This document shows, piece after piece, positions 17,900 through 26,451 of a DNA stretch of 64,000 nucleotides. The stretch is taken from positions 310,001 to 374,000 of the forward strand of contig CAJTFO010000002.1 of NCBI GenBank assembly GCA_910575755.1, given 5' to 3'. The stretch comes from Desulfovibrionaceae bacterium (GTDB taxonomy: Bacteria; Desulfobacterota; Desulfovibrionia; Desulfovibrionales; Desulfovibrionaceae). Positions within the stretch are counted from its first letter, which is position 1; each line of letters begins with the position of its first letter. Below the pieces are notes generated by a model. The model saw only the letters and a program-made list of their open reading frames with translations. It had not been told where the DNA came from and ran no database searches. The translations under genes and the position numbers were made by a program.

Positions 17900-18687
17900 T
17901 GGAAGACGTACAAAGCCATGCCCCCGCGGTGCCCCTGAACATTGACCGCGTGGGGGTGCGTGAACTCAGGCTGCCCCTGCTGGTGCGCGACCGCGCCAGG
18001 GGCAGCCAGCAGACCGTGGCCAGTGTGGATCTGGGCGTGGATCTGCCTTCGGCCTTCAAGGGCACTCACATGAGCCGCTTTGTGGAAGCCCTGGAAGGAT
18101 GGAACGAGGAAATCGGCTATCAGTCGGTGCGCCGCCTGCTGGAAACCATCAAGGAGCGCCTGGGGGCGCGGCGGGCCTGGGCGCGCTTCAGCTTTCCCTA
18201 TTTCATCCACAAGACGGCCCCGGCTTCGGGCAGCCCCGGCACCGTGGCGTATGAATGCCGCCTCACCGGCGAACTGGACGAGAGGGGGCAGTCCTTTCTG
18301 CTGGACCTGGACGTGCCGGTCATGACCGTCTGTCCCTGCTCCAAGGCCATCAGCAGCGAAGGCGCGCACAGCCAGCGCGCCATTGTGCGCATGAGCGTGC
18401 GCATGAACGGTTTTTCCTGGCTGGAGGAATTTATTGATATGGCAGAGGAGTCGGGCTCCTCGGCGGTCTATACCCTGCTCAAGCGCGAGGATGAAAAATT
18501 TGTTACCGAGCACGCCTTCGCCCGCCCGGCCTTTGTGGAAGACGTGGTGCGCCATGTGGCCCAGCGCCTTTCCCGCCACGCGCATGTGCAGTGGTTCAGC
18601 GTGGAGGTGGAGAGCATGGAATCCATTCACAATCACAATGCCTTTGCCCGCATTGAGCGCGGCCTTCCGCATGCGGAGCGGAACTGA
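17899..18687 (+). CDS. folE2: GTP cyclohydrolase I type 2 (FolE2)
   Basis: 262 residues. It makes 7,8-dihydroneopterin triphosphate from GTP, the first step toward folate and queuosine. The conserved VCPCSKAIS segment at 144-152 carries the metal-binding cysteine, SRFVEAL and HNHNAFA are further family blocks, and the late Glu (VEVESMES) is present. FolE2 enzymes accept several metals, unlike zinc-dependent FolE. The start codon overlaps the nikR stop. QueD, acting on the same pterin product, is encoded near 57.5 kb. Confidence 0.95.
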   Translation: MEDVQSHAPAVPLNIDRVGVRELRLPLLVRDRARGSQQTVASVDLGVDLPSAFKGTHMSRFVEALEGWNEEIGYQSVRRLLETIKERLGARRAWARFSFPYFIHKTAPASGSPGTVAYECRLTGELDERGQSFLLDLDVPVMTVCPCSKAISSEGAHSQRAIVRMSVRMNGFSWLEEFIDMAEESGSSAVYTLLKREDEKFVTEHAFARPAFVEDVVRHVAQRLSRHAHVQWFSVEVESMESIHNHNAFARIERGLPHAERN

Positions 18688-18811
18688 ACCCGGCCCGGAA
18701 GCCCGGAAAGGCGCATGAATGCCGGCCTGGAAGGCTGCGGGCCGACGCTGGAAAAAGCATTTTGCAGCGCCGGGCTTTTATGCTAAAAGGTCGTAAACAG
18801 GTGTGAGCTGT

Positions 18812-19192
18812 ATGAGCGGCATTATTGAAAGCATGTATACGGGCGCGTCGGCCATGAATGCCCATTCCTGGGGCATGGCCGTCACGGCGCATAATGTGGC
18901 CAATGTGAACACGGCGGGCTTTGCGCCGCAACGGGCGGCGTACGCCACCGGACCCGGCGCCCGCGGCGTGCGTCTGGATGCCGTGCTGCGGGACGCCGAC
19001 GCCCCCGAACCATCCGATGCCGCCATGAACAGTGATCCCTCCATGCCGCCGGAGTTCGTGAACCCCAGCGGCACTGATCTGGGACGTGAAATGACGCGGA
19101 TGATCTCCACGCAGCGGAGCTATGAGGCCAATGCCCGGACCGTCCGCAGCGCTGACGACATGCTGGGGATACTGCTGGATATGAAGGGCTGA
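18812..19192 (+). CDS. Flagellar basal-body rod-type protein
   Basis: About 126 residues. The N-terminal helix and motif SAMNAHSWGMAVTAHNVANVNTAGF is the flagellar rod/hook N-terminal signature (usually NIANxNTxGY), and the C-terminal MTRMISTQRSYEANARTVRSADDMLG is the matching rod C-terminal domain. It is shorter than FlgG and similar in size to FlgB/FlgC. It stands alone without other rod genes, so which rod position it fills is not clear. The ATG at 18812 is preferred over GTG 18803. Confidence 0.85.
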   Translation: MSGIIESMYTGASAMNAHSWGMAVTAHNVANVNTAGFAPQRAAYATGPGARGVRLDAVLRDADAPEPSDAAMNSDPSMPPEFVNPSGTDLGREMTRMISTQRSYEANARTVRSADDMLGILLDMKG

Positions 19193-19310
19193 CAAGGCAT
19201 ATGCCAAAATGGGCGGGACGGACCTGCCTGTTTTTTTGTCCCCGCTTGTCCGCATGTTCGTGTGTCTGTCGTCCGCGGGCGGGGCGGTCACAAGCGGGAA
19301 TGGAGTTTTG

Positions 19311-20210
19311 ATGGGCAAGTATCTGAAAATATGCGTGCTGATTATAGGGTGCGGCCTGGCATTCGGTTGCGCGGCCAGGCAGGACAGCGCCAATGAGGAA
19401 CAAATGCGCGTGGAGCGCTTCCGCCGTTCCTATGAGGCGGCTTTGAATGAGGAACAGGCCCAGGCCAGCCGGCAGTTGCTGAGCAAGGCCCACTCGGCCA
19501 TCGGTGTTCCCTATGTGCGGGGCGGTTCCGGTCCAAGCGGTTTTGACTGTTCGGGTTTTGTCAGCTGGGCCTACAAGAGCGTGGGCGTGAAGTTGCCGCG
19601 CACCGCGCGGGAACAGTCCATGGTGGGCGAACGCATCAGAAAACAGGAAGATATGCGCGCCGGCGACATTGTGGCCTTCCGTCATCCCCGTCGCGGCTAT
19701 CATACGGGCATTTATGTGGGAGACGGCAAGTTCATTCACAGCCCCCGCCGCCGCACCACCGTTCGGATCAACTCCCTCAGCGATCCCTATTTCAGCAGCA
19801 CCTTTCTCGGCGCGCGCCGCGTGAGTCTTGAAGGCAATGAAGATCTGATTGCCCAGGCGGAAAGCCGCCTCAGCGACTACGCCGAGGAAAAGGCCGTGCG
19901 CGAACTTGCCGTGTCGAAAAAAAGTCCGGCCAAATCCCGCCGCAGTGTGAAAACTCGCCGAGCTTCCCGGGACAAGGCCGTGCAGACGGCCAGCAGCGGC
20001 AAGAGCCGTCAGGCCAGGGCTTCCGCCGAGCGCAAGACCGTGGCCGCCAAGACCTCCAGGGCGCAGAAAGGCAAGGTGAGGCAGGCCGCCCCCAAAGGCA
20101 AAAGCGCGGTGCGCAGAACCGCGGAGAAAAAATCCTCCGGCAAGGCGCTTTCCTCTTCCCATCAGAAAACGAAAAACGCCTCCAGCGCCAGGAACCGCAA
20201 GAAATCATAG
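19311..20210 (+). CDS. NlpC/P60 peptidoglycan hydrolase lipoprotein with basic tail
   Basis: 299 residues. A lipoprotein signal ends in LAFGC with Cys20. Residues 53-160 are an NlpC/P60 cysteine peptidase domain with Cys80 (FDCSGFVSWAY), His131 (YHTGIYVG) and third residue His143 (IHSP), cutting peptide cross-links of peptidoglycan. The last 110 residues are Lys/Arg/Ser/Ala-rich and highly basic, perhaps binding wall polymer or nucleic acid. The ATG at 19311 has GGAG five bases upstream; the frame is open further upstream but lacks a signal there. It precedes a rhodanese gene by 8 bases. Confidence 0.88.
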   Translation: MGKYLKICVLIIGCGLAFGCAARQDSANEEQMRVERFRRSYEAALNEEQAQASRQLLSKAHSAIGVPYVRGGSGPSGFDCSGFVSWAYKSVGVKLPRTAREQSMVGERIRKQEDMRAGDIVAFRHPRRGYHTGIYVGDGKFIHSPRRRTTVRINSLSDPYFSSTFLGARRVSLEGNEDLIAQAESRLSDYAEEKAVRELAVSKKSPAKSRRSVKTRRASRDKAVQTASSGKSRQARASAERKTVAAKTSRAQKGKVRQAAPKGKSAVRRTAEKKSSGKALSSSHQKTKNASSARNRKKS

Positions 20211-20218
20211 GGGATTAC

Positions 20219-20731
20219 ATGCTTCCTGTCATCAGCCCCGTTGAAACCCTGCAAAAACTCCGGGACGGAAAAATCCGTCTTGTGGATATTCGCGAACCGG
20301 ATGAAGTAAACGCGTTGCGCGTGCCCGGCGCGGAAGTCGCGCCGCTTTCAGTCATTCAGTGGGCGCATCTGGCCCCGTCCGCCGCGGAACAGCCCATTGT
20401 CTTCACCTGCAATTCGGGCAACCGCACCAGCAGGCAGAGCGACCTGCTGGAAGAACTGGCCGGCGGCCCCGCCTGGCAGATGGAAGGCGGCGTCAGCGCC
20501 TGGGCCAGGGAAGGGCTGCCCGTGGAGCGCGGGCCGGAGCGCATCTCTCTGTTCCGCCAGATTCAGATCGGCGCGGGCGCGCTGGTCTTGCTGGGTCTGG
20601 CGGGCGCGCTCGTCTGGCCGCCCATGATCTGGCTGTCCGCCTTTGTGGGCGCGGGGCTGGCGTTTGCCGGGGTGAGCGGCTTCTGTGGCCTGGGGTTGCT
20701 GCTTTCAGCCATGCCCTGGAACAAAAAATAA
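20219..20731 (+). CDS. Membrane-anchored rhodanese-like protein
   Basis: 170 residues. Residues 5-105 form a rhodanese domain with active-site Cys64 in FTCNSGNRTS, a sulfurtransferase-type loop. The C-terminal 60 residues hold two hydrophobic helices (GALVLLGLAGALVWPPMIWL and FVGAGLAFAGVSGFCGLGLLL), a DUF2892-like anchor, so the catalytic domain faces the cytoplasm. The sulfur acceptor is unknown. It directly precedes gluQ. Confidence 0.87.
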   Translation: MLPVISPVETLQKLRDGKIRLVDIREPDEVNALRVPGAEVAPLSVIQWAHLAPSAAEQPIVFTCNSGNRTSRQSDLLEELAGGPAWQMEGGVSAWAREGLPVERGPERISLFRQIQIGAGALVLLGLAGALVWPPMIWLSAFVGAGLAFAGVSGFCGLGLLLSAMPWNKK

Positions 20732-20735
20732 TTTC

Positions 20736-21728
20736 ATGCCGCCGCGCGGAGAGGAGGGGACAGCCCGGATCTGCGGGCGGCTGGCGCCAAGCCCCACGGG
20801 CTACGTCCATCTGGGCAATGCCTGGGCTTTTCTGCTGGCGTGGCTGGCGGCGCGGGCGCGCAAGGGCGTTCTGGTTCTGCGGCTGGAGGATATTGACCCC
20901 CAGCGTTCCCGGCCGGAATTTGCCGCGGCGCTTCTGCAAGACCTGCGCTGGCTGGGGCTGGACTGGGATCAGGGGCCGGATGTGGGCGGGCCGCTGGGGC
21001 CATATGAGCAGAGCCGGCGCGCAAGCGCATATGCGCAAGCCCTGGCCCGGCTGGAGGCCGCCGGTCTGACCTATCCCTGTTTCTGTACCCGCAAGGAATT
21101 GCGCCTGCTGGCCGCGGCCCCCCATGTGGACGATGCGGGCGCGCCCTATCCCGGCACGTGCCGCCAGTTGAGCGCCATGCAGCGAGAGGCCCTGTTCAGG
21201 AGCGGGCGCAAGGCCGCCGTGCGACTGCGCTGTCCCGATGCGTCTGTCGCGTTTGAGGATGCCCTGCTGGGGCCGCAATCTTTCCGGTTGGCGGAATGCG
21301 GCGGCGACTTCGCCTTGCGGCGTTCTGACGGCGTGGTGGCCTATCAGCTCGCCGTGGCTGTGGATGACGCGCTCATGGGGGTGAATCAGGTGGTGCGCGG
21401 GCGCGACATATTGCCTTCCACGCCGCGCCAGATCGCGCTGTTGCGGCTGCTTGGCCATGATGCGCCCGCGTATGCGCATATTCCCCTGCTGCTGGACGGC
21501 GAGGGCCAGCGCCTGGCCAAACGCCATCAGAGTCTGGCCCTGAGGGCCCTGCGGGAACGGGGCGCAAGCGCGCGGCGCATTGTGGGATTGCTGTCCCGCC
21601 TGGCCGGGCTCAACCCGCGCGGCCTGCCCGTGAGTCCGGCGGAACTGCTGCCGGATTTTTCTCTGGAACGCCTGCCCGGCGCGGATCAGCGCGTGACGGA
21701 GCGGGATTTGCGTCAGCTTGCGCCGTAA
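20736..21728 (+). CDS. gluQ: Glutamyl-Q tRNA(Asp) synthetase
   Basis: About 330 residues, a truncated class I glutamyl-tRNA synthetase paralogue that attaches glutamate to queuosine at position 34 of tRNA-Asp. The HIGH-type motif reads GYVHLGNA after RLAPSPT, and the KMSKS-type motif reads QRLAKRHQ. A zinc site is suggested by YPCFCTRKE and the later Cys in YPGTCRQL. There is no anticodon-binding domain, as expected. The ATG at 20736 has little ribosome binding site; GAGGAGGGG at 20750 lies inside. A QueD homologue elsewhere in the window fits queuosine use. Confidence 0.9.
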   Translation: MPPRGEEGTARICGRLAPSPTGYVHLGNAWAFLLAWLAARARKGVLVLRLEDIDPQRSRPEFAAALLQDLRWLGLDWDQGPDVGGPLGPYEQSRRASAYAQALARLEAAGLTYPCFCTRKELRLLAAAPHVDDAGAPYPGTCRQLSAMQREALFRSGRKAAVRLRCPDASVAFEDALLGPQSFRLAECGGDFALRRSDGVVAYQLAVAVDDALMGVNQVVRGRDILPSTPRQIALLRLLGHDAPAYAHIPLLLDGEGQRLAKRHQSLALRALRERGASARRIVGLLSRLAGLNPRGLPVSPAELLPDFSLERLPGADQRVTERDLRQLAP

Positions 21729-21763
21729 CAGGCGCGTATCTTTCAGCAGGAGTGTACAGAACC

Positions 21764-22135
21764 GTGGCAACGCTTGATCAGATCTTTCTGGATGGGATTT
21801 TTCCGGCGCAACGCACTGATGATTTTTTTGACGCCCTGTTCGGCGGCGCCGAGGAAGGGGCCTATGACATCCGGCTGGTCTGCCGCAACGTGACGTCCGC
21901 CAGGGCGCAACTGGCCTTTGAACTGCGCCGGCGGCCCGGCAAATGTCTGGTCTGTAACCTGACCTATGGCTTGCCGCAGGTTTTTCAGCGCCATCCCGTG
22001 CTTGACGTGGCAGGCGTGGCCAGGGAGGTGGCGCAACGCCTGGGCTGGCCCGAAAATACGCCCTGGAAACTGGAGCCCACGGAAGAAATCAGCCCTGAAC
22101 TGCATGCCATTCCCCTGGTGCTGGAACGGGCCTGA
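21764..22135 (+). CDS. Small protein of unknown function
   Basis: About 123 residues, not recognised. It is acidic and compact, without signal peptide or membrane segment. Features are DDFFDALFGG near the N-terminus, a Cys pair KCLVCNLTYG in the middle, and an LGWPENTPWKLEPTEEISPELHAIPLVLE tail. The GTG at 21764 follows AGGAG by 11 bases and gives a better start than GTG 21752. It is co-directional with gluQ and ends before the tRNA gene. Confidence 0.65.
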   Translation: MATLDQIFLDGIFPAQRTDDFFDALFGGAEEGAYDIRLVCRNVTSARAQLAFELRRRPGKCLVCNLTYGLPQVFQRHPVLDVAGVAREVAQRLGWPENTPWKLEPTEEISPELHAIPLVLERA

Positions 22136-22143
22136 CGCCTGTC

Positions 22144-22173
22144 TTGACAGGACGCCGCTTTTTTGGCAATAGA
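22144..22173 (+). promoter_or_regulatory. Possible sigma-70 promoter of the tRNA-Thr gene
   Basis: A perfect -35 TTGACA at 22144-22149 is followed after 17-18 bases by a weak -10 (CAATAG/AATAGA). It lies about 90 bases before the tRNA. Confidence 0.35.
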
Positions 22174-22265
22174 AGCGTGCTGACACGCGCGCAGGGCCGG
22201 CGGAGCAGCCGCCTCACCAGCCACTGCCGTCTGACAGTGACATGGTTTAGCATTTACAGGGATTT

Positions 22266-22341
22266 GCCGCCTTGGCTCAGCTGGTAGAGCAGCTGATTCG
22301 TAATCAGCAGATCGTCAGTTCAAATCTGACAGGCGGCTCCA
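22266..22341 (+). tRNA. tRNA-Thr, anticodon CGT
   Basis: A 76-base cloverleaf. The acceptor stem GCCGCCT pairs with AGGCGGC. The anticodon arm GCTGA-TTCGTAA-TCAGC puts CGT at positions 34-36, reading ACG. The T arm is GTCAG-TTCAAAT-CTGAC. Discriminator T and CCA are encoded. Confidence 0.95.
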
Positions 22342-22347
22342 TACAAC

Positions 22348-22391
22348 AGAAGGGCTTGCGCAGAACATCTTCGCGCAAGCCCTTCTTTCTT
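22348..22391 (+). terminator. Intrinsic terminator after tRNA-Thr
   Basis: A 14-bp perfect stem (AGAAGGGCTTGCGC with GCGCAAGCCCTTCT, 11-base loop) runs into TTCTT. It begins six bases after the tRNA CCA. Confidence 0.85.
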
Positions 22392-22455
22392 GCAATGGTT
22401 TCGCGCAAATCCCGGCAGGATGCCGCGCACGGGTTCAGCGGCGCGTCAGCCACGC

Positions 22456-23019
22456 TTACAGATTCCGGTAAGGCGCCTGACCCGTTTCGTAATAATTGTC
22501 GCCCAGACAGTCGATGACCACGATGGCCGGAAAATCTTGCACTTCCATGGCGGCCACGGCCTCAGGGCCGAGATCCTCGTAGGCCAGCACCGTATACTTT
22601 TTGATGCTGCGGGCAATGAGCGCGCCCGCGCCGCCCACGGCCGCCAGATAGGGCACGCCGTGCTTCTTCATGGCCTCCACCACTTCCGGCTTGCGATAGC
22701 CCTTGCCGATCATGCCCTTGAGACCCTCGTCCAGCAGCCGCGGGGCATAGGCGTCCATGCGGCCCGATGTGGTGGGCCCGGCCGCGCCGATGACCTGGCC
22801 CGGTTTGGCCGGTGAAGGCCCCACATAGTAGACCACCGCGCCGCGCAGATCCACGGGCAAAGGCTCGCCGCGATCCAACGTCTCCACCAGGCGTTTGTGG
22901 GCCGCATCGCGCGCGGCCAGGATAAGCCCGGAAATCAGCACATGGTCGCCGGCCCTGAGAGAGCGTGCCGTGGCGTCGTCAAATGGAGCGCGAATGCGCC
23001 TGACCTGGCTTTCTGACAT
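22456..23019 (-). CDS. Iron-sulfur (class I) fumarate hydratase, beta subunit
   Basis: 187 residues, the C-terminal domain of Fe-S hydro-lyases as a separate subunit. Visible are GDHVLISGLILAARDAAHKRL, VVYYVGPSPAKPGQVIGAAGPTTSGRMD and GKGYRK, the substrate-binding and swivelling-domain blocks. With the alpha subunit it interconverts fumarate and malate. It follows the alpha gene by eight bases and converges on the tRNA terminator. Tartrate dehydratase (TtdB) is the close alternative by sequence; fumarase fits better in a sulfate-reducer-like genome. Confidence 0.92.
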   Translation of the reverse strand: MSESQVRRIRAPFDDATARSLRAGDHVLISGLILAARDAAHKRLVETLDRGEPLPVDLRGAVVYYVGPSPAKPGQVIGAAGPTTSGRMDAYAPRLLDEGLKGMIGKGYRKPEVVEAMKKHGVPYLAAVGGAGALIARSIKKYTVLAYEDLGPEAVAAMEVQDFPAIVVIDCLGDNYYETGQAPYRNL

Positions 23020-23027
23020 GGCTCCCC

Positions 23028-23873
23028 CTATAAAACTGTTTCAGCGTGGCGGGCCGCGTGACAGTTGATGTTCACCGCGACAGGCAGAGAGGCAATATGC
23101 GTGGGCGCCCATTCCACATGCACGGCCAGGGCCGTGGTTCGGCCGCCCAGCCCCTGCGGCCCCACGCCCGTTCTGTTGACCAGCTCCAGCAGTTCGGCTT
23201 CAAACGCGGCATAGCGGGGATCGGCATTCACGCTGCCCATATCCCTGGCGGCGGCCCGCTTGGCGCACAGCGCCGCCACCTCCATGTTGCCGCCCAGCCC
23301 CACGCCCACCACCATGGGCGGGCAGGAGTTGGGCCCGGCGGCCAGCACCGCGTCCAGCACAACCTTGCGCACGCCTTCAATGCCGTCGGCGGGCGTCAGC
23401 ATTTTCAGCACGCTCTTGTTTTCCGAACCCGCGCCCTTGGGGGCCAGACGCAGGCGCAGGCTGTCGCCGGGCACAATGCGGGTGTGAATGACCGCGGGCG
23501 TGTTGTCCCTGGTGTTCCTGCGCTCGAACAGCGGTTCGGCCACGCAGGATTTGCGCAGGCAGCCATCCACATAGCCGCGGCGCACGCCTTCGTTGACGGC
23601 GTCCTCAAAGTCGCCGCCCACGATATGCACATCCTGCCCCAGATCGGCAAAAACCACAGCCAGGCCCGTATCCTGACAGATGGGAATGTTTTCCTCGGCG
23701 GCAATGGCCGCATTTTCCAGCAATTGCCCCAGAATGTTGCGCCCCACTGGCGAAGGCTCCCTGTGCAGGGCCGTTTCAAAGCTCCGCCGCACACCGCGGG
23801 GCAGTTTGCAGCAGGCCCGCACAGCCAGAGCCGCGATGGCGTCGGTGATGCTCCGCGCGTGAATATCCTTCAT
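23028..23873 (-). CDS. Iron-sulfur (class I) fumarate hydratase, alpha subunit
   Basis: 281 residues, the N-terminal catalytic half of a [4Fe-4S] hydro-lyase. Cluster cysteines are expected in NIPICQDTG, DGCLRKSCVAEP and PNSCPPMVVG. VGLGGNMEVAALCAKRA and GPQGLGGRTTALAVHVE are family blocks. The ATG at 23873 has GGAGGAGAC immediately upstream and is preferred to the longer frame. It is the first gene of the alpha-beta pair. Confidence 0.93.
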   Translation of the reverse strand: MKDIHARSITDAIAALAVRACCKLPRGVRRSFETALHREPSPVGRNILGQLLENAAIAAEENIPICQDTGLAVVFADLGQDVHIVGGDFEDAVNEGVRRGYVDGCLRKSCVAEPLFERRNTRDNTPAVIHTRIVPGDSLRLRLAPKGAGSENKSVLKMLTPADGIEGVRKVVLDAVLAAGPNSCPPMVVGVGLGGNMEVAALCAKRAAARDMGSVNADPRYAAFEAELLELVNRTGVGPQGLGGRTTALAVHVEWAPTHIASLPVAVNINCHAARHAETVL

Positions 23874-23905
23874 GTCTCCTCCCGCCTGCTTTGACAAGCA
23901 GACAA

Positions 23906-25303
23906 CTAGCCAATGGGAAGCTGGGATTCGGCCACGGCATACGCCTTGCGGGGCTGGAGGCTCTGCACGGCCATGAGCAGGCTGAGCAGACCCACGCGCC
24001 CGGCGAACATGTTGAAGATAATGATGACCTTGCCTTCCGCGCTCAAATGGGGCGTCAGGTTTACGGACAGGCCCACCGTGCCCAGAGCGGACACGGTTTC
24101 AAAAAGCAGGCGCAGCATGCTCACGCCTTCGCGCCCGGTGCGGTGCAGAATGCCGTTTTCCGTGATGCTCAGCAAAAAAGTGGAAACGGCAATGAGCATG
24201 GCATAGAGAAAAAAGAGCGTCAGGGCGCGGGTCACAATTTCCCTGGGCACGCCGCGCTGTTCCAGCACTATCTGACGGTCGCCCCGAAACTGGGCGGCCA
24301 CATAGCCGGCCAGCACCCGGAAGGTCACTACCTTGATGCCGCCCGCGCAGGAACCCGGCCCCGCGCCAATGAACATCAGGGCCATGAGCGCCATAAGGCT
24401 CGCCTCGCTCAGGGCGGCCATGTCCACGCTGTTGAAGCCCGCTGTGCGGGCGATCACGGACTGGAAAAAGGAGGTGATGACCAGGTCGAAGCCGTCGCCC
24501 ACGCTCTGCTCGTTGCCCGCGCGGAAAAATTCAATGCAGAAAATCAGCACTGTGCCCACCGCAATCAGAAAGATGCTGGTCTTGACCACAAGGCGGCTGA
24601 AGCGGCTCAGGCGGCGCACAGGTTCGCCCAGTCTGCCGCCGCTGAGCAGGCCCAGAAATTCCCTCAGCACGGCAAAACCGATGCCGCCCAGAATGACGCT
24701 GCCCGCAATGACCAGATTAACCACCGGATCGTCGCGAAAGGCCATCAGGTTGTCGGGGCTCAGGGCAAAGCCGGCGTTGCAGAAAGACGAAACCGCGTGG
24801 AATATGGCGCTGAAAGGGTGGAAAAAACGGGGATCGTGCAGATAGAGCAGCACGGCGGTCAGGGCCTCGATGCCGAACACCAGGGCCAGCACCTGGCGCA
24901 GAAAGGCCGCCAGATTGAAGCCCCCGCCCAGCAACGCCTGGCTGACGGCTTCACGGCTGGTGAAGGGAACATAGTTGCGCCAGAGCAGGAAGATGATGCT
25001 CGTGTAGGTCATGACGCCAAGGCCGCCCAACTGAATCAGAAAAAGCATCACCCCCTGGCCGAAGGGGCTGAGCACGGAGCTGATGTCCACAGGCGCAAGA
25101 CCGGTGACGCACACCGCCGAGGTGGCCAGAAAGCAGGCGTCCAGCGCATGGAGCTCTTGGCCGGGATTCAGACTGGCCGGCAGGCAGAGCAGCGCTGTGC
25201 CTGCGGCAATGGCCCCCAGAAAGGAATAGACGGGCCAGGTAAGGGGACTGAACAAACGTTTGCGCTGCATGGATGTGATGGTATCTCGGATCGTGGGGTG
25301 CAA
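23906..25303 (-). CDS. Trk/Ktr-type potassium uptake channel subunit
   Basis: 465 residues. A KtrB/TrkH membrane pore: four M1-P-M2 repeats each show a filter-like Gly segment, TSAVCVTGL, AVSSFCNAGF, VIARTAGFNS and ETVSALGTVGLS. It conducts K+ inward with a cytoplasmic RCK partner, here almost certainly the divergent TrkA/KtrA gene. The start is a TTG at 25303 with AGGA six bases upstream; an ATG at 25270 is in frame but lacks a ribosome binding site. Confidence 0.93.
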   Translation of the reverse strand: MHPTIRDTITSMQRKRLFSPLTWPVYSFLGAIAAGTALLCLPASLNPGQELHALDACFLATSAVCVTGLAPVDISSVLSPFGQGVMLFLIQLGGLGVMTYTSIIFLLWRNYVPFTSREAVSQALLGGGFNLAAFLRQVLALVFGIEALTAVLLYLHDPRFFHPFSAIFHAVSSFCNAGFALSPDNLMAFRDDPVVNLVIAGSVILGGIGFAVLREFLGLLSGGRLGEPVRRLSRFSRLVVKTSIFLIAVGTVLIFCIEFFRAGNEQSVGDGFDLVITSFFQSVIARTAGFNSVDMAALSEASLMALMALMFIGAGPGSCAGGIKVVTFRVLAGYVAAQFRGDRQIVLEQRGVPREIVTRALTLFFLYAMLIAVSTFLLSITENGILHRTGREGVSMLRLLFETVSALGTVGLSVNLTPHLSAEGKVIIIFNMFAGRVGLLSLLMAVQSLQPRKAYAVAESQLPIG

Positions 25304-25708
25304 GAATATTCCTGTTGCTCAGAGAGTGTCAAGGGCAGGATGCGCAAGCGACAGTGATGCCTGCCGGATGGGAGGCTTGCGGGGCGTTTTGCCGCGTGGG
25401 CGGAACTTGCCCGATGCCGCGCCAGAGCCTATGGTATTTCTTGATGGAAAATGTAAATTTTCAATCTGTCCGCCGTCGTCATTTCGCGGAAAAAGCGTGG
25501 TTTTTCCGCTCATTGGGCTCTGTTGTCCGCTTGCGCGGCCCACAGGGCATTTGCCTGATTTCATCAGATGAATACTCTAAGGTGGCGGTATTGCCTCCGC
25601 TTGTTGTATGTCAGATGCTGAAAGGAGGCAGAAAAATATCTTCTCAGCTCTGTTATGGCGTGAACGCATATCACAAGAGCAGTGTTTCAGAAGAAAGAGG
25701 AAAAAGAC
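25304..25708. other. 405-bp divergent intergenic region of the potassium transport genes
   Basis: It contains no convincing gene. Both trk genes must be promoted from here. Its central part is filled by a copy of the dispersed hairpin repeat (25435-25580). The short frames in it are repeat-encoded noise that recurs, with the same peptide, at the other repeat copy. Confidence 0.6.
25435..25580. repeat. Dispersed multi-hairpin repeat, copy 1
   Basis: About 146 bases highly similar, in the same orientation, to 47186-47333 inside the prophage. Internal dyads: GATGGAAAAT/ATTTTCAATC (one mismatch), GCGGAAAAAG/TTTTTCCGC, and CTGAT-TTC-ATCAG near the right end. Confidence 0.8.
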
Positions 25709-26368
25709 ATGCCGGAAAAGAAACTGGAGATCGGCATTATCGGACTGGGCAAGTTCGGCCTGCGCATGGCCGCCACCCTGGTTTCTCTGGGATATACCGT
25801 GGTGGGTGTGGACATGTCCGAAGCCCGCGTGCAACTGGCCGAGGAAATGCTTGATACGGTCTACAAGGCCGACGCCACCAATATCAGCGTGCTGCGTTCC
25901 CTGCACATGCAGGATATGGACTGGGTGGTCATCAGCGTGGGAGAGAGCGTGGAGCAGTCTTTGAACGTCACCCTCAATGTGCAGGAACTGGGCGGCCCCA
26001 GAATTCTGGTCAAGGCCTCCAATGAAGAGCACCGCAAGATCCTCCGGCGTCTGGGCGTGGATCGCGTCCTGGTGCCGGAAACCGATGCCGCCATCATGGC
26101 CGCCCATCAGCTCGTCCATCCCGGCATGCTGGACTTGATTCCCAAGTACGGCGGCATTGCCATTCAGGAACTGCGCGTGGACCAGTGGGACGGCAAAACC
26201 CTGGTGGACCTCAACCTGATGCAGCGCTTCAACGTGATGGTTATGGGCATCCGCCCGGCGGGGGAGCGGGCTTTCATCTTCGTGCCCCCGGCCCGCACGG
26301 TGCTGCGCAGCGGCGACACCCTGGTGGTGGCCGGACGGGCCGACGCCATGCACGAACTGCGGCCCTGA
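25709..26368 (+). CDS. Potassium channel RCK regulatory subunit (TrkA/KtrA family)
   Basis: 219 residues. An N-terminal Rossmann RCK_N domain with IGIIGLGKFGLRMA and the acidic VGVDMSE at the strand end binds NAD(H)/ATP. A C-terminal RCK_C domain follows from about residue 140 (IAIQELRVDQWDGKTLVDLNL...GDTLVVAG). It gates the divergent membrane subunit. The ATG at 25709 follows GAGGAAAAAG and is preferred to the frame's earlier codon. Confidence 0.92.
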   Translation: MPEKKLEIGIIGLGKFGLRMAATLVSLGYTVVGVDMSEARVQLAEEMLDTVYKADATNISVLRSLHMQDMDWVVISVGESVEQSLNVTLNVQELGGPRILVKASNEEHRKILRRLGVDRVLVPETDAAIMAAHQLVHPGMLDLIPKYGGIAIQELRVDQWDGKTLVDLNLMQRFNVMVMGIRPAGERAFIFVPPARTVLRSGDTLVVAGRADAMHELRP

Positions 26369-26451
26369 ACCTCTGGAGCGGATCAAATCACACTGCGGGG
26401 CATGGTGTGAACATGCGGCATAAGGATTGGCCTGTTTTCGTGAAGGCTCGT

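Noticed and set aside
22272-22517. An 81-residue frame across the tRNA and its terminator
   Set aside because: It is the tRNA-Thr gene and hairpin read as protein.
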